A stretch of 64,000 bases of DNA from positions 1 to 64,000 of the forward strand of contig CAVWSN010000030.1 in the NCBI GenBank assembly GCA_963757815.1, in the 5' to 3' direction. This document shows, piece by piece, positions 9,483 to 18,078 of this stretch (position 1 is its first letter; the number at the start of each line of letters is the position of its first letter). The translations under genes and the position numbers were made by a program. Under the pieces are notes generated by a model, which had not been told where the DNA came from, ran no database searches, and worked only from the letters and a program-made list of their open reading frames with translations. The stretch comes from JACVRW01 sp963757815 (GTDB lineage: Bacteria > Actinomycetota > Thermoleophilia > Solirubrobacterales > Thermoleophilaceae).

Positions 9483-9511
9483 CCGTCAGCGCGGCCCCCG
9501 GCAACGCGAGC

Positions 9512-9542
9512 TACGTTGCCGTTAATAGTTACCGGCAACGTA
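9512..9542. terminator. Bidirectional terminator hairpin
   Basis: 10-bp stem TACGTTGCCG/CGGCAACGTA (arms 9512-9521 and 9533-9542) around an AT-rich 11-base loop, between convergent metF and dgcB genes. A third CGGCAACG copy at 9499-9506 could pair alternatively with the first arm. Confidence 0.65.
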
Positions 9543-9592
9543 ACGAGCGTGGCCCGGTGCGGTGCTATTCCCGACGAGCCGAGCGGCTCAGG

Positions 9593-11572
9593 TCAGGGTG
9601 CCGGCCCGTCGCCCGCCGCGTCGAGCGACTCCGCCAGCAGCGTCGACACGTCCGCCACCCGCAGCCCGTCGCCGTTCGCGCGCACGCCGTCGTCGAGCAT
9701 CACGGTGCAGAACGGGCAGGCCACCGCCAGGGTCTCGGCGCCGGTCGCGGCCGCCTCGCTGGCGCGCTCCTCGTTGATCAGTCCGGCGCGCTCCTCCATC
9801 CACATGTGGGCGCCGCCCGCGCCGCAGCAGAACGTGCGCTTGCGGCTGCGCTCCATCTCGATCGGGCGGCCGACGGCCTGCACCAGCTCGCGGGGCCCCT
9901 CGAGGACGTCGTTGTGGCGGGCGAGGTAGCAGGAGTCGTGGTAGGTGATCGCCGCCTCGCCGCCGCTCGGCTCGAGCCTTCCCTCGCGCACGAGCTCGGC
10001 GAGCAGCTCGCTGTGATGGACGACCTCGTAGCTGCCGCCGAAGTCCGGGTACTCGTTGGCGAGCGTGTTGAAGCAGTGCGGGCAGCTGGCCACGACCTTC
10101 GTCACGCCCGCGTCGTTCAAGGTCGCAACGTTCTGCTCCGCATGCGCCTGGAACAGATACTCGTTGCCCATCCGCCGCGCCGGGTCACCCGTGCACGATT
10201 CGCGCGGGCCGAGGATCGCGAAGTCGACCCCGGCGGCATCGAGCAGCTTCGCCGTCGACTGGGCGGCGGTGCGGGCACGCTCGTCAAAGGACGCGGCACA
10301 GCCCACCCAGTAGAGGACCTCGGGGGCCGGGTCGCCGGGCTCGAGCACGCGCACGCCGAGCTCGGCGGCCCAATCCGCGCGCTCGGTCTGCGGCTTGCCC
10401 CATGGGTTCGAGGCGCGCTCGACGTCGCGCAGCATCTGCTCGGACTCGCTCGGGAAGCGCGAGTCCATCATCACCAGGTGGCGGCGGAGATCGATGATGT
10501 GGTCCACGTGCTCGATCGACACCGGGCACTCGCGGACGCAGGCGCCGCAGGTGACGCAGTCCCAGACGACGTTGTCGGTCACGGCGTTCGGCACGAGCGG
10601 GCCGGGCTCGAAGCCCTCGGCGCCGCGCACGAGGGCCGGTCCGTCCTCGAACACCTGGTCGCGCAGGGCCATGATCAGCAGCTTCGGCGAGAGCTCCTTG
10701 CCGGTGGCGAAGGCGGGGCAGACGTCCTGGCAGCGGCCGCACTCCGTGCACGAGAAGGTGTCGAACATCTGCTTCCAGGTCAGGTCCGGGACGGTGCCGG
10801 CGCCGAAGCGCATCTCCTCCTCCGGGACGTCGAACCTGAGCGGCTCGATCCGGCCGCCCGGCCCGGTGCGGCCGAAGTAGACGTTGATCGCCGCGGTGGC
10901 GATGTGCAGGTGCTTGGAGTGGGGGAGGTAGGCGAGGAAGCTGAGGATGATCAGCACGTGAGCCCACACGAAGACGCGCTCGAGCACCTCGGTCACCGGG
11001 TCGTCGCCGAACAGCCCGGATAGCGCGTCCGACACCGGCGACCAACTCGCCGGCCACTCGTTCAGTCCTAGCGCGATTCGCGAGGCGTGCCAGAGCAGCA
11101 GCGTCGTGACGATGCCGGCGATCAGCGCGAGGATGAGGTCGGCCTCGCCAAGGTGGCTGCCCTCGAAGCGCGCCGGCCGCTGGATCTTGCGGATCGCGAG
11201 CGCGGCGATCACGCCGGCCAGCACCAGCACCGCGAAGACGTCCACGAGCAGCGCGAACCAGCCCTGGTGGCCGAGCCACGGCAGCGTGGCGTCGCGGTCC
11301 ACGGCGCCGATCATCGCGATCAGGATCGTGGGGAAGAGGACGAGGAAGCCCCAGAAGATCGCCGCGTGGACGAGCCCGGGGACGAGCCGCTGCAGGAGCT
11401 TGCGCTGCCCGAGGACGATCTCGGCCTCGTTGCGGATCCGTTTCGGGACGTGGTCGAAGCGCTCGACGGGCTTGCCGAGCCTGACGAGGTCCGCGAGCAG
11501 CTTGGCGCGGCTGCCGAACAGGTAGCCGCTGACGGCCAGCGCCGCCGTGAGCGCGAGCGCTCCGGCGAGCAC
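9593..11572 (-). CDS. dgcB: Membrane Fe-S oxidoreductase with CCG domains, DgcB-like
   Basis: 659-residue membrane-bound electron carrier. The N-terminal half has about five or six hydrophobic segments (residues 1-245). Two [4Fe-4S] motifs follow, CTECGRCQDVCP (about 295) and CVTCGACVRECP (about 355), and then two cysteine-rich CCG domains ending in the CCGAGG-containing segment (about 590). This architecture matches DgcB of dimethylglycine catabolism and related proteins that pass electrons from ETF to the quinone pool. The GTG at 11572 starts two bases after the etfA stop. It is the last gene of the dehydrogenase-etfB-etfA-dgcB operon, so electrons from demethylation would go dehydrogenase, ETF, DgcB, quinone. 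The symbol rests on architecture and context. Confidence 0.8.
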   Translation of the reverse strand: MLAGALALTAALAVSGYLFGSRAKLLADLVRLGKPVERFDHVPKRIRNEAEIVLGQRKLLQRLVPGLVHAAIFWGFLVLFPTILIAMIGAVDRDATLPWLGHQGWFALLVDVFAVLVLAGVIAALAIRKIQRPARFEGSHLGEADLILALIAGIVTTLLLWHASRIALGLNEWPASWSPVSDALSGLFGDDPVTEVLERVFVWAHVLIILSFLAYLPHSKHLHIATAAINVYFGRTGPGGRIEPLRFDVPEEEMRFGAGTVPDLTWKQMFDTFSCTECGRCQDVCPAFATGKELSPKLLIMALRDQVFEDGPALVRGAEGFEPGPLVPNAVTDNVVWDCVTCGACVRECPVSIEHVDHIIDLRRHLVMMDSRFPSESEQMLRDVERASNPWGKPQTERADWAAELGVRVLEPGDPAPEVLYWVGCAASFDERARTAAQSTAKLLDAAGVDFAILGPRESCTGDPARRMGNEYLFQAHAEQNVATLNDAGVTKVVASCPHCFNTLANEYPDFGGSYEVVHHSELLAELVREGRLEPSGGEAAITYHDSCYLARHNDVLEGPRELVQAVGRPIEMERSRKRTFCCGAGGAHMWMEERAGLINEERASEAAATGAETLAVACPFCTVMLDDGVRANGDGLRVADVSTLLAESLDAAGDGPAP

Positions 11573-11574
11573 GT

Positions 11575-12531
11575 CTATGACTCGCGCGCCTTTCGGAGCT
11601 CGGCCGTGATCGCGGGCACGATCTCGGTCAGGTCGCCGATCACCGCGTAGTCGGCGCTCGCGAGGATGGGCGCCTCGGCGTCGGAGTTGATCGCAAGGAT
11701 CTTCTTCGCGCCCTTGCAGCCCGCGATGTGCTGGGTGGCGCCGCTTATCCCGCAGGCGATGTACAGGTCCGGCGACACCTTCGTGCCCGTCTGGCCCACC
11801 TGGTCCGTATGCGGCCTCCAGCCCGCGCTCGTGACGACGCGCGAGCAGCCCACTGCGGCCTCGAGCAGCTCGGCGAGCTCCTCGAGGATCCCGAAGCCCT
11901 CGGCGGAGCCGACCCCGCGGCCGCCGCTGACGACCACCTTGGCCTCCGCCAGCGAGATGCCGCTCGTGACCGTCTCGACGTGCTCGGCCACCTGGACCAG
12001 CAGGTCCGCCTCGTCGAGGGCCGGCGCGAACGATTCGATCGCGGGTGCGTCGGCACCGTTCACCGTCGCGGCGGCCACCATGTGCGGGGCGACGCTGAGC
12101 AAGGCCGGCGACCCGTGCAGGGCGGCCTCCTCGAGCAGACTGCCGCCCCACCGAATACGCGTCAGCCTCAACGGGGACCCGGCCGCCACCTGAGTGCAGT
12201 TCGCCGCAAACGGTAGATCGAGCCGCGCCGCCACCTGAGCCAGCACCTCGTTGCCGCGGTTCGTGCCGGCCGCGACCACGGCTGACGGTTCGAGGCGGTC
12301 GAGGAGGTCCGTCACGCAGCGCGCCCAGGCGGCCGGGGCGTAGGCGGCGAGGCGCTCGTCCTCGGCAACGTGGACGGTGCCGACGCCGTGGGCGCCGAGC
12401 CCGCCCGCGGCCTCGCCGCCCCCCACGAGCAGGGCCTCGACGGGCTCATCCAGCTCCCGGGCGAGCGCGAGCGCCTGCAGCGACAGCTCGTCGACCGAGC
12501 CGGCGTCGTGCTCAACCAGCACGAGGATCAT
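11575..12531 (-). CDS. etfA: Electron transfer flavoprotein alpha subunit
   Basis: 318-residue FAD-binding ETF alpha subunit of usual length. The C-terminal FAD domain shows VVVSGGRGVGS (about 200), a GQTGTKVSPDLYIACGISG region (about 255) and AINSDAEAPILASADYAVIG (about 290), the canonical ETF-alpha signature. Its ATG overlaps the etfB TAA stop (TAATG), so both subunits are coupled. In this operon the heterodimer is the expected acceptor for the dimethylglycine/sarcosine dehydrogenase and donor to the DgcB-like protein, rather than a general beta-oxidation ETF. Confidence 0.93.
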   Translation of the reverse strand: MILVLVEHDAGSVDELSLQALALARELDEPVEALLVGGGEAAGGLGAHGVGTVHVAEDERLAAYAPAAWARCVTDLLDRLEPSAVVAAGTNRGNEVLAQVAARLDLPFAANCTQVAAGSPLRLTRIRWGGSLLEEAALHGSPALLSVAPHMVAAATVNGADAPAIESFAPALDEADLLVQVAEHVETVTSGISLAEAKVVVSGGRGVGSAEGFGILEELAELLEAAVGCSRVVTSAGWRPHTDQVGQTGTKVSPDLYIACGISGATQHIAGCKGAKKILAINSDAEAPILASADYAVIGDLTEIVPAITAELRKARES

Positions 12532-13295
12532 TACGCCACCCCCAGGTCGCGCATCACGCCCACGACGGCGGGCGCGGCCTCCGGACCCTGTCCGAGGATC
12601 TCGGCCTGCTTGCCCTGGCCGGCGGGAACCACGAGGCGGAGCTTCTCGAGTCGCGGCTCGGGACGCTCGGGCTCGATTCTCTCGACCGGCTTCTGGCGGG
12701 CGCGCAGCTTGGCCGGGACCGACGGGTAGCGCGGCAGGTTGATCCCCTCGAGCACGGTCACGACCGCCGGCAATGGGACGAGGTACACGTCGCGGCCGCC
12801 CGGGACCTCCTGCTCGCAGCGCGCGCGACCGTCCTCGATGGTGAGCCCCTTCAGGCCGGTCACGACCGGCCGCCCGAGCGCGTGCGCTACGCGGATGCCG
12901 ACCTGGTAGTTGCCCGAGTCGGCGGACTCGTTCCCGAACACGATCAGGTCGAAGGCGCCGCCCGCCGCCTGCTCGGACTCGATCGTCGCGAGGATCACCG
13001 CCGCGGTCGCCTGCGGGTCCCACTCCTCTCCATCGGCGGCGAGCAGGATCCCGCGGTCGGCGCCGATCGCGAGCGTCTCGCGGATCTGCTCCTCGGCCTC
13101 CGGCGGGCCGAGCGCGAGCACTGTGGTCTCGCCGCCGTGCTGCTCGACGATCCGCACCGCCTCCTCGACCCCGCACTCCTCGTGCGGGCTGATCGTGAAG
13201 CCGAGGTGGCGCGTCTCGAGCGCCTGTTCGTCGGCCGTGAGGACCATGCGCCCGCCGGTCAGCGGGACGCGCTTGACGCAGACGAGGATCCTCAT
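12531..13295 (-). CDS. etfB: Electron transfer flavoprotein beta subunit
   Basis: 254-residue ETF beta subunit. It begins MRILVCVKRVP, typical of the family, with AMP/nucleotide-binding features at ISPHEECGVEEAVRI (about 35) and FGNESADSGNYQVGIRVA (about 118), followed by the conserved VPGGRDVYLVPLPAVVTV region (about 160). It overlaps the upstream dehydrogenase by four bases (ATGA) and etfA downstream by one, forming a tightly coupled transcription unit. It pairs with EtfA to carry electrons from the demethylating flavoenzyme. Confidence 0.93.
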   Translation of the reverse strand: MRILVCVKRVPLTGGRMVLTADEQALETRHLGFTISPHEECGVEEAVRIVEQHGGETTVLALGPPEAEEQIRETLAIGADRGILLAADGEEWDPQATAAVILATIESEQAAGGAFDLIVFGNESADSGNYQVGIRVAHALGRPVVTGLKGLTIEDGRARCEQEVPGGRDVYLVPLPAVVTVLEGINLPRYPSVPAKLRARQKPVERIEPERPEPRLEKLRLVVPAGQGKQAEILGQGPEAAPAVVGVMRDLGVA

Positions 13296-15845
13296 GTCAG
13301 TACGGGGGCCGCCGCGCGGACGCGCTCGTTCTCGGGGTCGAACAGCGGCGTCGAGCCCGCGACCTCCACGGTCACCGGGTAGCGCTCGCACATGTACTCC
13401 ACGGCCAGCTGCTCGCCGACGTTGGCGTGCTCGGGGGGCAGGTACGACATCAGGATGTGCTTGCCGACCGACGGGCCTGCCCCGGCGCTCGTGACGAACG
13501 AGCGCCGCCCCTTGGAGTCGGTGAGCGGCGCGCCCTCGCGCGTCAGGATCGGCTCGCCGCCGAGCATGTAGCGCTGCTGCCCGTTCCCCGAGGTGTGGTC
13601 GTCGACCGTCAGCGTGCACATCACGGCCGCGGGCTCCGTCTCGCGGTGGCGCACGTGCGCCTCCTTGCCGACGAAGTCCTGCTCCTTGACCTTGCCCCAC
13701 GCCATGCCGGCCTCGACGACGTCGTACTCGCCGTCGAGCTCGAAGCCAAAGGCGCGGTAGCACTTCTCGAGCCGCCCGGTGGTGCCGTAGACGCCGATGC
13801 CCGCGGGCACGATGCCGTGGGGGCGGCCGGCCTCCCAGACCATGTCCCAGAGCTTCGCGCCTTGCTCGATCGGTACGTAGAGCTCCCAGCCGAGGTCGCC
13901 CACGTAGGAGATGCGCGAGGCGAGCACGGGCAGCGAGTCGATCTCGATCGTGCGGAAGCTGGCGAACGGGAAGCCCTCGTGGGACACGTCGGCACCTGTG
14001 AGGCCCTGGAGGACCTCCCGCGCGCGCGGCCCCCACAACCCGAGCGTGCACCAGCTCGAGGTGAGGTCGACCACCCGGGCGTCGGGGCCGGTGTGGTCCG
14101 CATACCACTTGAGGTCCGCCATCCCGTGCATGCCGCCGGTGACGACGCGGAAGTGGTCGTCGGCGATGCGCATCACCGTGAGGTCGGAGCGGAAGCCCCC
14201 GCGCGGCGTGAGCACGGGCGTGTACACGACCTTGCCGTGCTTCACGTCCATCTGGCGCATCGACACGCGCTGCACGCAGTCGAGCGCCCCGGGGCCGACG
14301 ACGTCGAAGACGCAGAACGCAGTGAGGTCGAACATCGCGACGCGGTCGCGCATCGCGAGGTGCTCGGCGTTGATGATCGGCGACCACCAGCGCGAGTCCC
14401 ACTCGGCTTCGCGGTCGCTCACCCCGTACTCCTCGACGAGCATGCGGTTGGACTCGTACCAGTGCGGGCGCTCCCAGCCGGCTGCCTCGTAGAAGACTGC
14501 GCCGAGCTCCTGCTCGCGCGCGTAGAAGGGGGGGAGGCGCACGCCGCGGTTGGACTCCCACTGCTCGCCGGGGTGCACGATGCCGTAGGTCTTGTTGAAG
14601 TGCTCCCGGGAGCGCGCCCGCACGTGCTCGACGGTGCGCTGATGCGGATAGAAGCGGGCGATGTCAGACGACCAGAGGTCGATCTCGGGCTCGCCCTCGA
14701 CCATCCACTCGGCCACCGCCCGGCCAATGCCCGGCCCCTCCTTGACCCAGACCGCGGCGACCGACCAGAGGCCCTTGACCTCGGGCGTCTCGCCGAGCAC
14801 CGGCATGGCGTCGGGGGTCAGCGACAGCAGGCCGTTGATGGCGTACTTGATGCCCACCGACTCGTCGCCCACGATCTCCGGCATCAGCTCGAGCGCGTGC
14901 TGCATCTGCTCGACGAAGTCGTCCTCGGTGAAGGGGAACTCCGTCGGCGAGAGCGCGGCCTCCTCGATCGAGGGGATCTCGTCGGGGTCGTAGAAGATCG
15001 GCCGGTGGGCGTAGGAGCCGATCTCGAGGCCCGTACCGTCCTGACGCTCGTACATGAACGTGTCCATGTCGCGGACGATCGGATACTCGATCGCGCCCTT
15101 CGCGCCCTCGAAGCGCGGCACCGGCCCTATGTCGATCATCTGATGGATCGCGGGGGTCAGCGGGATCGCGGCGCCGGCCATGCGGGCGATGCGCGGGCTC
15201 CAGACACCGCAGGCCACTGCCACGATCTCGGTCTCGATGTCGCCGCGGTCGGTGTGAACTCGTTTGACCCGCCCGCCGTCGACGTCGATGCCGACCACCT
15301 CGGTGTTCGCCGACACCGTGAGCGCGCCGCGCTCCTGCGCGCTCTCGCGCATGAGCGTGCCCGCACGCAGCGAGTCGGCCACGCCAACGCCCTCGGTGTA
15401 GAAGCCGCCGAGGATCACGCTCTCGTCGATGAACGGGACGAGCTCCTTGACCTCGGCGGGTGTCAGGAGCCGGACGCCCCCCACGCCCCACGCCGCCGCG
15501 GAGGCCATCCGGCGACGCAGCTCCTCCATGCGCTCCTCGGTGCGCGCCACCTCGATCCCGCCGCAGGTGGTGAGCACGCCGAGCTCCTCGTACTGGCGCA
15601 CGCTGTCGCGGGTGAGCTGCGGTCATCTCGCGCGAGTGGTCGACGGGGTAGATGAAGTTCGACGCGTGACCGGTCGAGCCGCCGGGATTCGGCAGCGGGC
15701 CCTTGTCGAGCAGCACCAGGTCGGTCCAGCCGAGCCGGGCGAGGTGATGAACGAGGCTGTTGCCGACGATGCCTGCGCCGATCACGACGGCGCGGGCGGT
15801 GCCCGGCAGGCCCCCTGGTCCGGATTGGTCTCCCACGGATGTCAC
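13292..15845 (-). CDS. Dimethylglycine/sarcosine dehydrogenase: FAD oxidase plus GcvT-type folate domain (one frameshift)
   Basis: About 850 residues once a single extra base near 15621 is allowed for (MTA|LTRDS junction). Residues 1-370 are a DAO-type FAD oxidoreductase with AVVIGAGIVGNSLVHHLARL (about 20) and a conserved STGHASNF segment (about 57) where homologues carry their covalent-FAD histidine. The C-terminal half is a GcvT-like tetrahydrofolate-binding aminomethyltransferase region (VGDLGWELYVP, about 615). Such enzymes oxidatively demethylate dimethylglycine or sarcosine, deliver the methylene group to THF and reduce ETF. It heads the operon dehydrogenase-etfB-etfA-dgcB. The operator at 15888-15897 lies 42 bases upstream, shared with the divergent unknown gene. 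Dimethylglycine versus sarcosine cannot be decided by eye. Confidence 0.88.
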
Positions 15846-15887
15846 CTCGCGTTCGGAATGGCCGGCGTCTGCAGGGTCGACGCGAAC

Positions 15888-15897
15888 TGATATATCA
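15888..15897. promoter_or_regulatory. TGATATATCA operator, site 4 (dehydrogenase operon / unknown gene)
   Basis: Perfect palindrome between the divergent dehydrogenase operon (start 15845) and the unrecognised gene at 15905. It ends seven bases before that ATG, with no Shine-Dalgarno between, again suggesting a leaderless transcript whose -10 region overlaps the operator. Confidence 0.78.
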
Positions 15898-15904
15898 CAC
15901 CGCG

Positions 15905-16771
15905 ATGCACTCGTCGCAGGAGCTCAGCAGCTCGATGTTCGAGATCAGCGCCGAGGGCCGGCGGGTGCCGTTGGAGCAGCTGTTCGAGGGCTTCGGTGAG
16001 CAGGATCGGCTGGGGGTGATCGTGAACCGGCCCTGCGGCGCGGTTGGCGCGAGCGCCCTGATCAGCGCGACCGTCACCGCCTTCTACGACATCCAGCGCG
16101 CCCGCGGTCCGGACTTCTTCGTCTATCCGGACTACTACCTCTTCCACGTCGGCCGGGCGCTGGGCGACCACGGGATGCTGGACGTCTTCCCGAGCCGCAA
16201 GGAGGTGGTGGTGCCGGAGGAGCCGGACGCCATCCTCGACGCGGTCAACGACCGCGCGATCACGCGGCTCGTGGTCCCGGCTCCGGAGGTCGAGGGGGCG
16301 CTCCCGCCGGCAGAGCCGGCCGGCCCGGCCGCGCCGGCCGAGCGGAGCGCCCCGGCCGCGGGGGCCGCGTCGCCCGCAGCGCCCGAGCCCGCGTTCGATC
16401 CGGTCGCGCTCGCCAGCGCACGCGGGCGCATCGCGACCTGCCTCGCATACTCGCCCTCGGGACGGGTGACCGGCGGCGACGTCCGGATTGCGAGCAATCC
16501 GGTGGTCGAGGGCTACGTCGAGTCGATCCTCGATCCTGAATCGCACGTGGCCGCCCTTCGTGCCGGCGACGGTCAGGACCGCGCCTATGCCGATTCGATC
16601 GAGGCGCGGCTCGGTGAGGTCGCGCTGGAGCTGCGCACGCAGATCCGGGAGGCGCGGCGGGAGCTCGTGGAGGACGACAGGCCGGTCGAGACCTACGGGC
16701 GGATCACCCTCGACGAGGCGCTCCGGTCGCTTGTGGGGAGGGTGCCGGCGGCGGCATCTCCGGCGGGTTGA
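15905..16771 (+). CDS. Unrecognised 288-residue protein in the betaine regulon
   Basis: I do not recognise this protein. It has no signal peptide or membrane segment. A first region of about 115 residues looks globular (LGVIVNRPCGAVGASALISA, then ARGPDFFVYPDYYLFHVGR). An Ala/Pro-rich linker covers about 125-165, and a second region (about 165-280) is mostly helical and ends in an acidic/arginine-rich stretch. There are only two cysteines, in RPCGAV and ATCLAY. It shares a divergent promoter and operator with the dimethylglycine dehydrogenase operon and is followed after 63 bases by another operator and the DmdA-like gene. Regulation ties it to methyl-group metabolism; a role as partner or chaperone of the methyltransferase, or as a ligand-binding protein, is speculation. 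Confidence 0.75.
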   Translation: MHSSQELSSSMFEISAEGRRVPLEQLFEGFGEQDRLGVIVNRPCGAVGASALISATVTAFYDIQRARGPDFFVYPDYYLFHVGRALGDHGMLDVFPSRKEVVVPEEPDAILDAVNDRAITRLVVPAPEVEGALPPAEPAGPAAPAERSAPAAGAASPAAPEPAFDPVALASARGRIATCLAYSPSGRVTGGDVRIASNPVVEGYVESILDPESHVAALRAGDGQDRAYADSIEARLGEVALELRTQIREARRELVEDDRPVETYGRITLDEALRSLVGRVPAAASPAG

Positions 16772-16788
16772 CCCTCGCTCGGCGAAAC

Positions 16789-16798
16789 TGATATATCA
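16789..16798. promoter_or_regulatory. TGATATATCA operator, site 5 (DmdA-like/betA promoter)
   Basis: Perfect palindrome 36 bases before the TTG start at 16835. Here a clear Shine-Dalgarno (GAGGAGGT, 16821-16828) follows, so this transcript has a leader. The operator would control the DmdA-like gene and the closely following betA. Confidence 0.78.
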
Positions 16799-16834
16799 GC
16801 CCCTCAGGGGTCGAGGAAACGAGGAGGTACGACG

Positions 16835-18041
16835 TTGGCACAGGTGAACGAGCAACCGGGGATCCTGCTCTACACGCGCATCCGGAAGTCGCCGTATTAC
16901 TACGCGTCGCGCCGGCACGGCATCCAGCTGTACAGCGTCTACAACCACACCTACCACCCGCGCCACTACGGCGACCCGGTCGAGGAGTACTGGCAGCTGC
17001 TGAACGGGGTCACGCTCTGGGACGTGGGGGTCGAGCGCCAGATCGAGATCAGCGGGCCGGACGCCTTCGACTTCACCAACCTGATCGTCGCGCGCGATCT
17101 GAACAAGTGCGCGGTTGAGCAGTGCAAGTACGTCTTCAACTGCCTTCCCGACGGCGGCATCATCAACGACCCCGTCCTCCTGCGCGTGGAGGAGAACCGC
17201 TTCTGGCTCTCGCTCGCCGACAGCGACGTGGAGCTGTGGGCGCGCGGCGTGGCCTACAACTCGAACTACGACGTCACGATCAAGGAGATCGACGTCGGAC
17301 CGGTGCAGGTGCAGGGACCGAAGTCGAAGGACGTGATGGTCGACCTCTTCGGCGACCAGATCCTCGAGATCCCCTACTACTACCTGCGGCCGTTCGAGCT
17401 CGAGGGCATGAGGGTGCTCGTCTCGCGCACCGGCTACACGGCCGAGCTCGGCTACGAGATCTACCTCTACGAGGCCAGCAAGAACGGCGTCAAGCTCTGG
17501 GACGCAGTGCTCGAAGCCGGCAAGCCGCACGACCTCGCGGTGATCGGGCCGTGCCACATCCGCCGCATCGAGGGCGGCATCCTCGCGCTCGGCGCCGACA
17601 TGTGGTTCGACACGAACCCCTATGAGGTCGGCATGGGCTACGACTGGATGGTCGACCTCGAGGCCGGCACCGACTTCATCGGCAAGGAGGCGCTCCACCG
17701 GATCAAGGAGGAGGGCCCCGAAGCGCAAGCTGGTGGGCGTGGAGATCGGCGGGGAGCAGCTCGGCGCCTACAACGACGGCTCGATGCCGGACATGTTCCC
17801 GGTGAGCAAGGGCGGCGGACGGATCGGGGAGGTCACGTCGGCCTGCTTCTCGCCGCGGCTCGAGAAGAACATCGGCTACGCGATGGTGCCCATCGAGCAC
17901 GCCGAGCTCGGGACCGAGCTGGAGGTCGAGCGCCCGGAGGGGACGACCTCGGCGGTCATCGTCGAGAAGCCGTTCATCGACCCCAAGAAGGAGACGCCCA
18001 AGCAGGAGTTGACCGCCGCCGGCGGCGGAGGAGAATCCTGA
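16835..18041 (+). CDS. DmdA-like GcvT-family THF-dependent methyltransferase (one frameshift)
   Basis: About 401 residues after allowing one extra base near 17718. Glycine-cleavage T-protein fold with features close to dimethylsulfoniopropionate demethylase DmdA: YNHTYHP (about 35), YWQLLNGVTLWDVGVERQIE (about 51), ARDLNKCAVEQCKYV (about 87), WLSLADSDVELWARG (about 128), RRIEGGILALGADM (about 245) and the end region SACFSPRLEKNIGYAM. DmdA transfers a methyl from DMSP to THF, giving 5-methyl-THF. In this choline/betaine locus the substrate could instead be glycine betaine, a structural analogue, which would fill the otherwise missing first demethylation. The TTG start is set by the GAGGAGGT ribosome site. 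It precedes betA by 37 bases. Family call strong, substrate open. Confidence 0.8.
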
Positions 18042-18078
18042 CGTTCCGTTACCAGCCCGGCGACAGGAAGGAACCGGT

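Noticed and set aside
13427..15655. 742-codon plus-strand frame opposite the dimethylglycine dehydrogenase
   Set aside because: The opposite strand has clear FAD and GcvT motifs; this frame has none and shadow-type composition.
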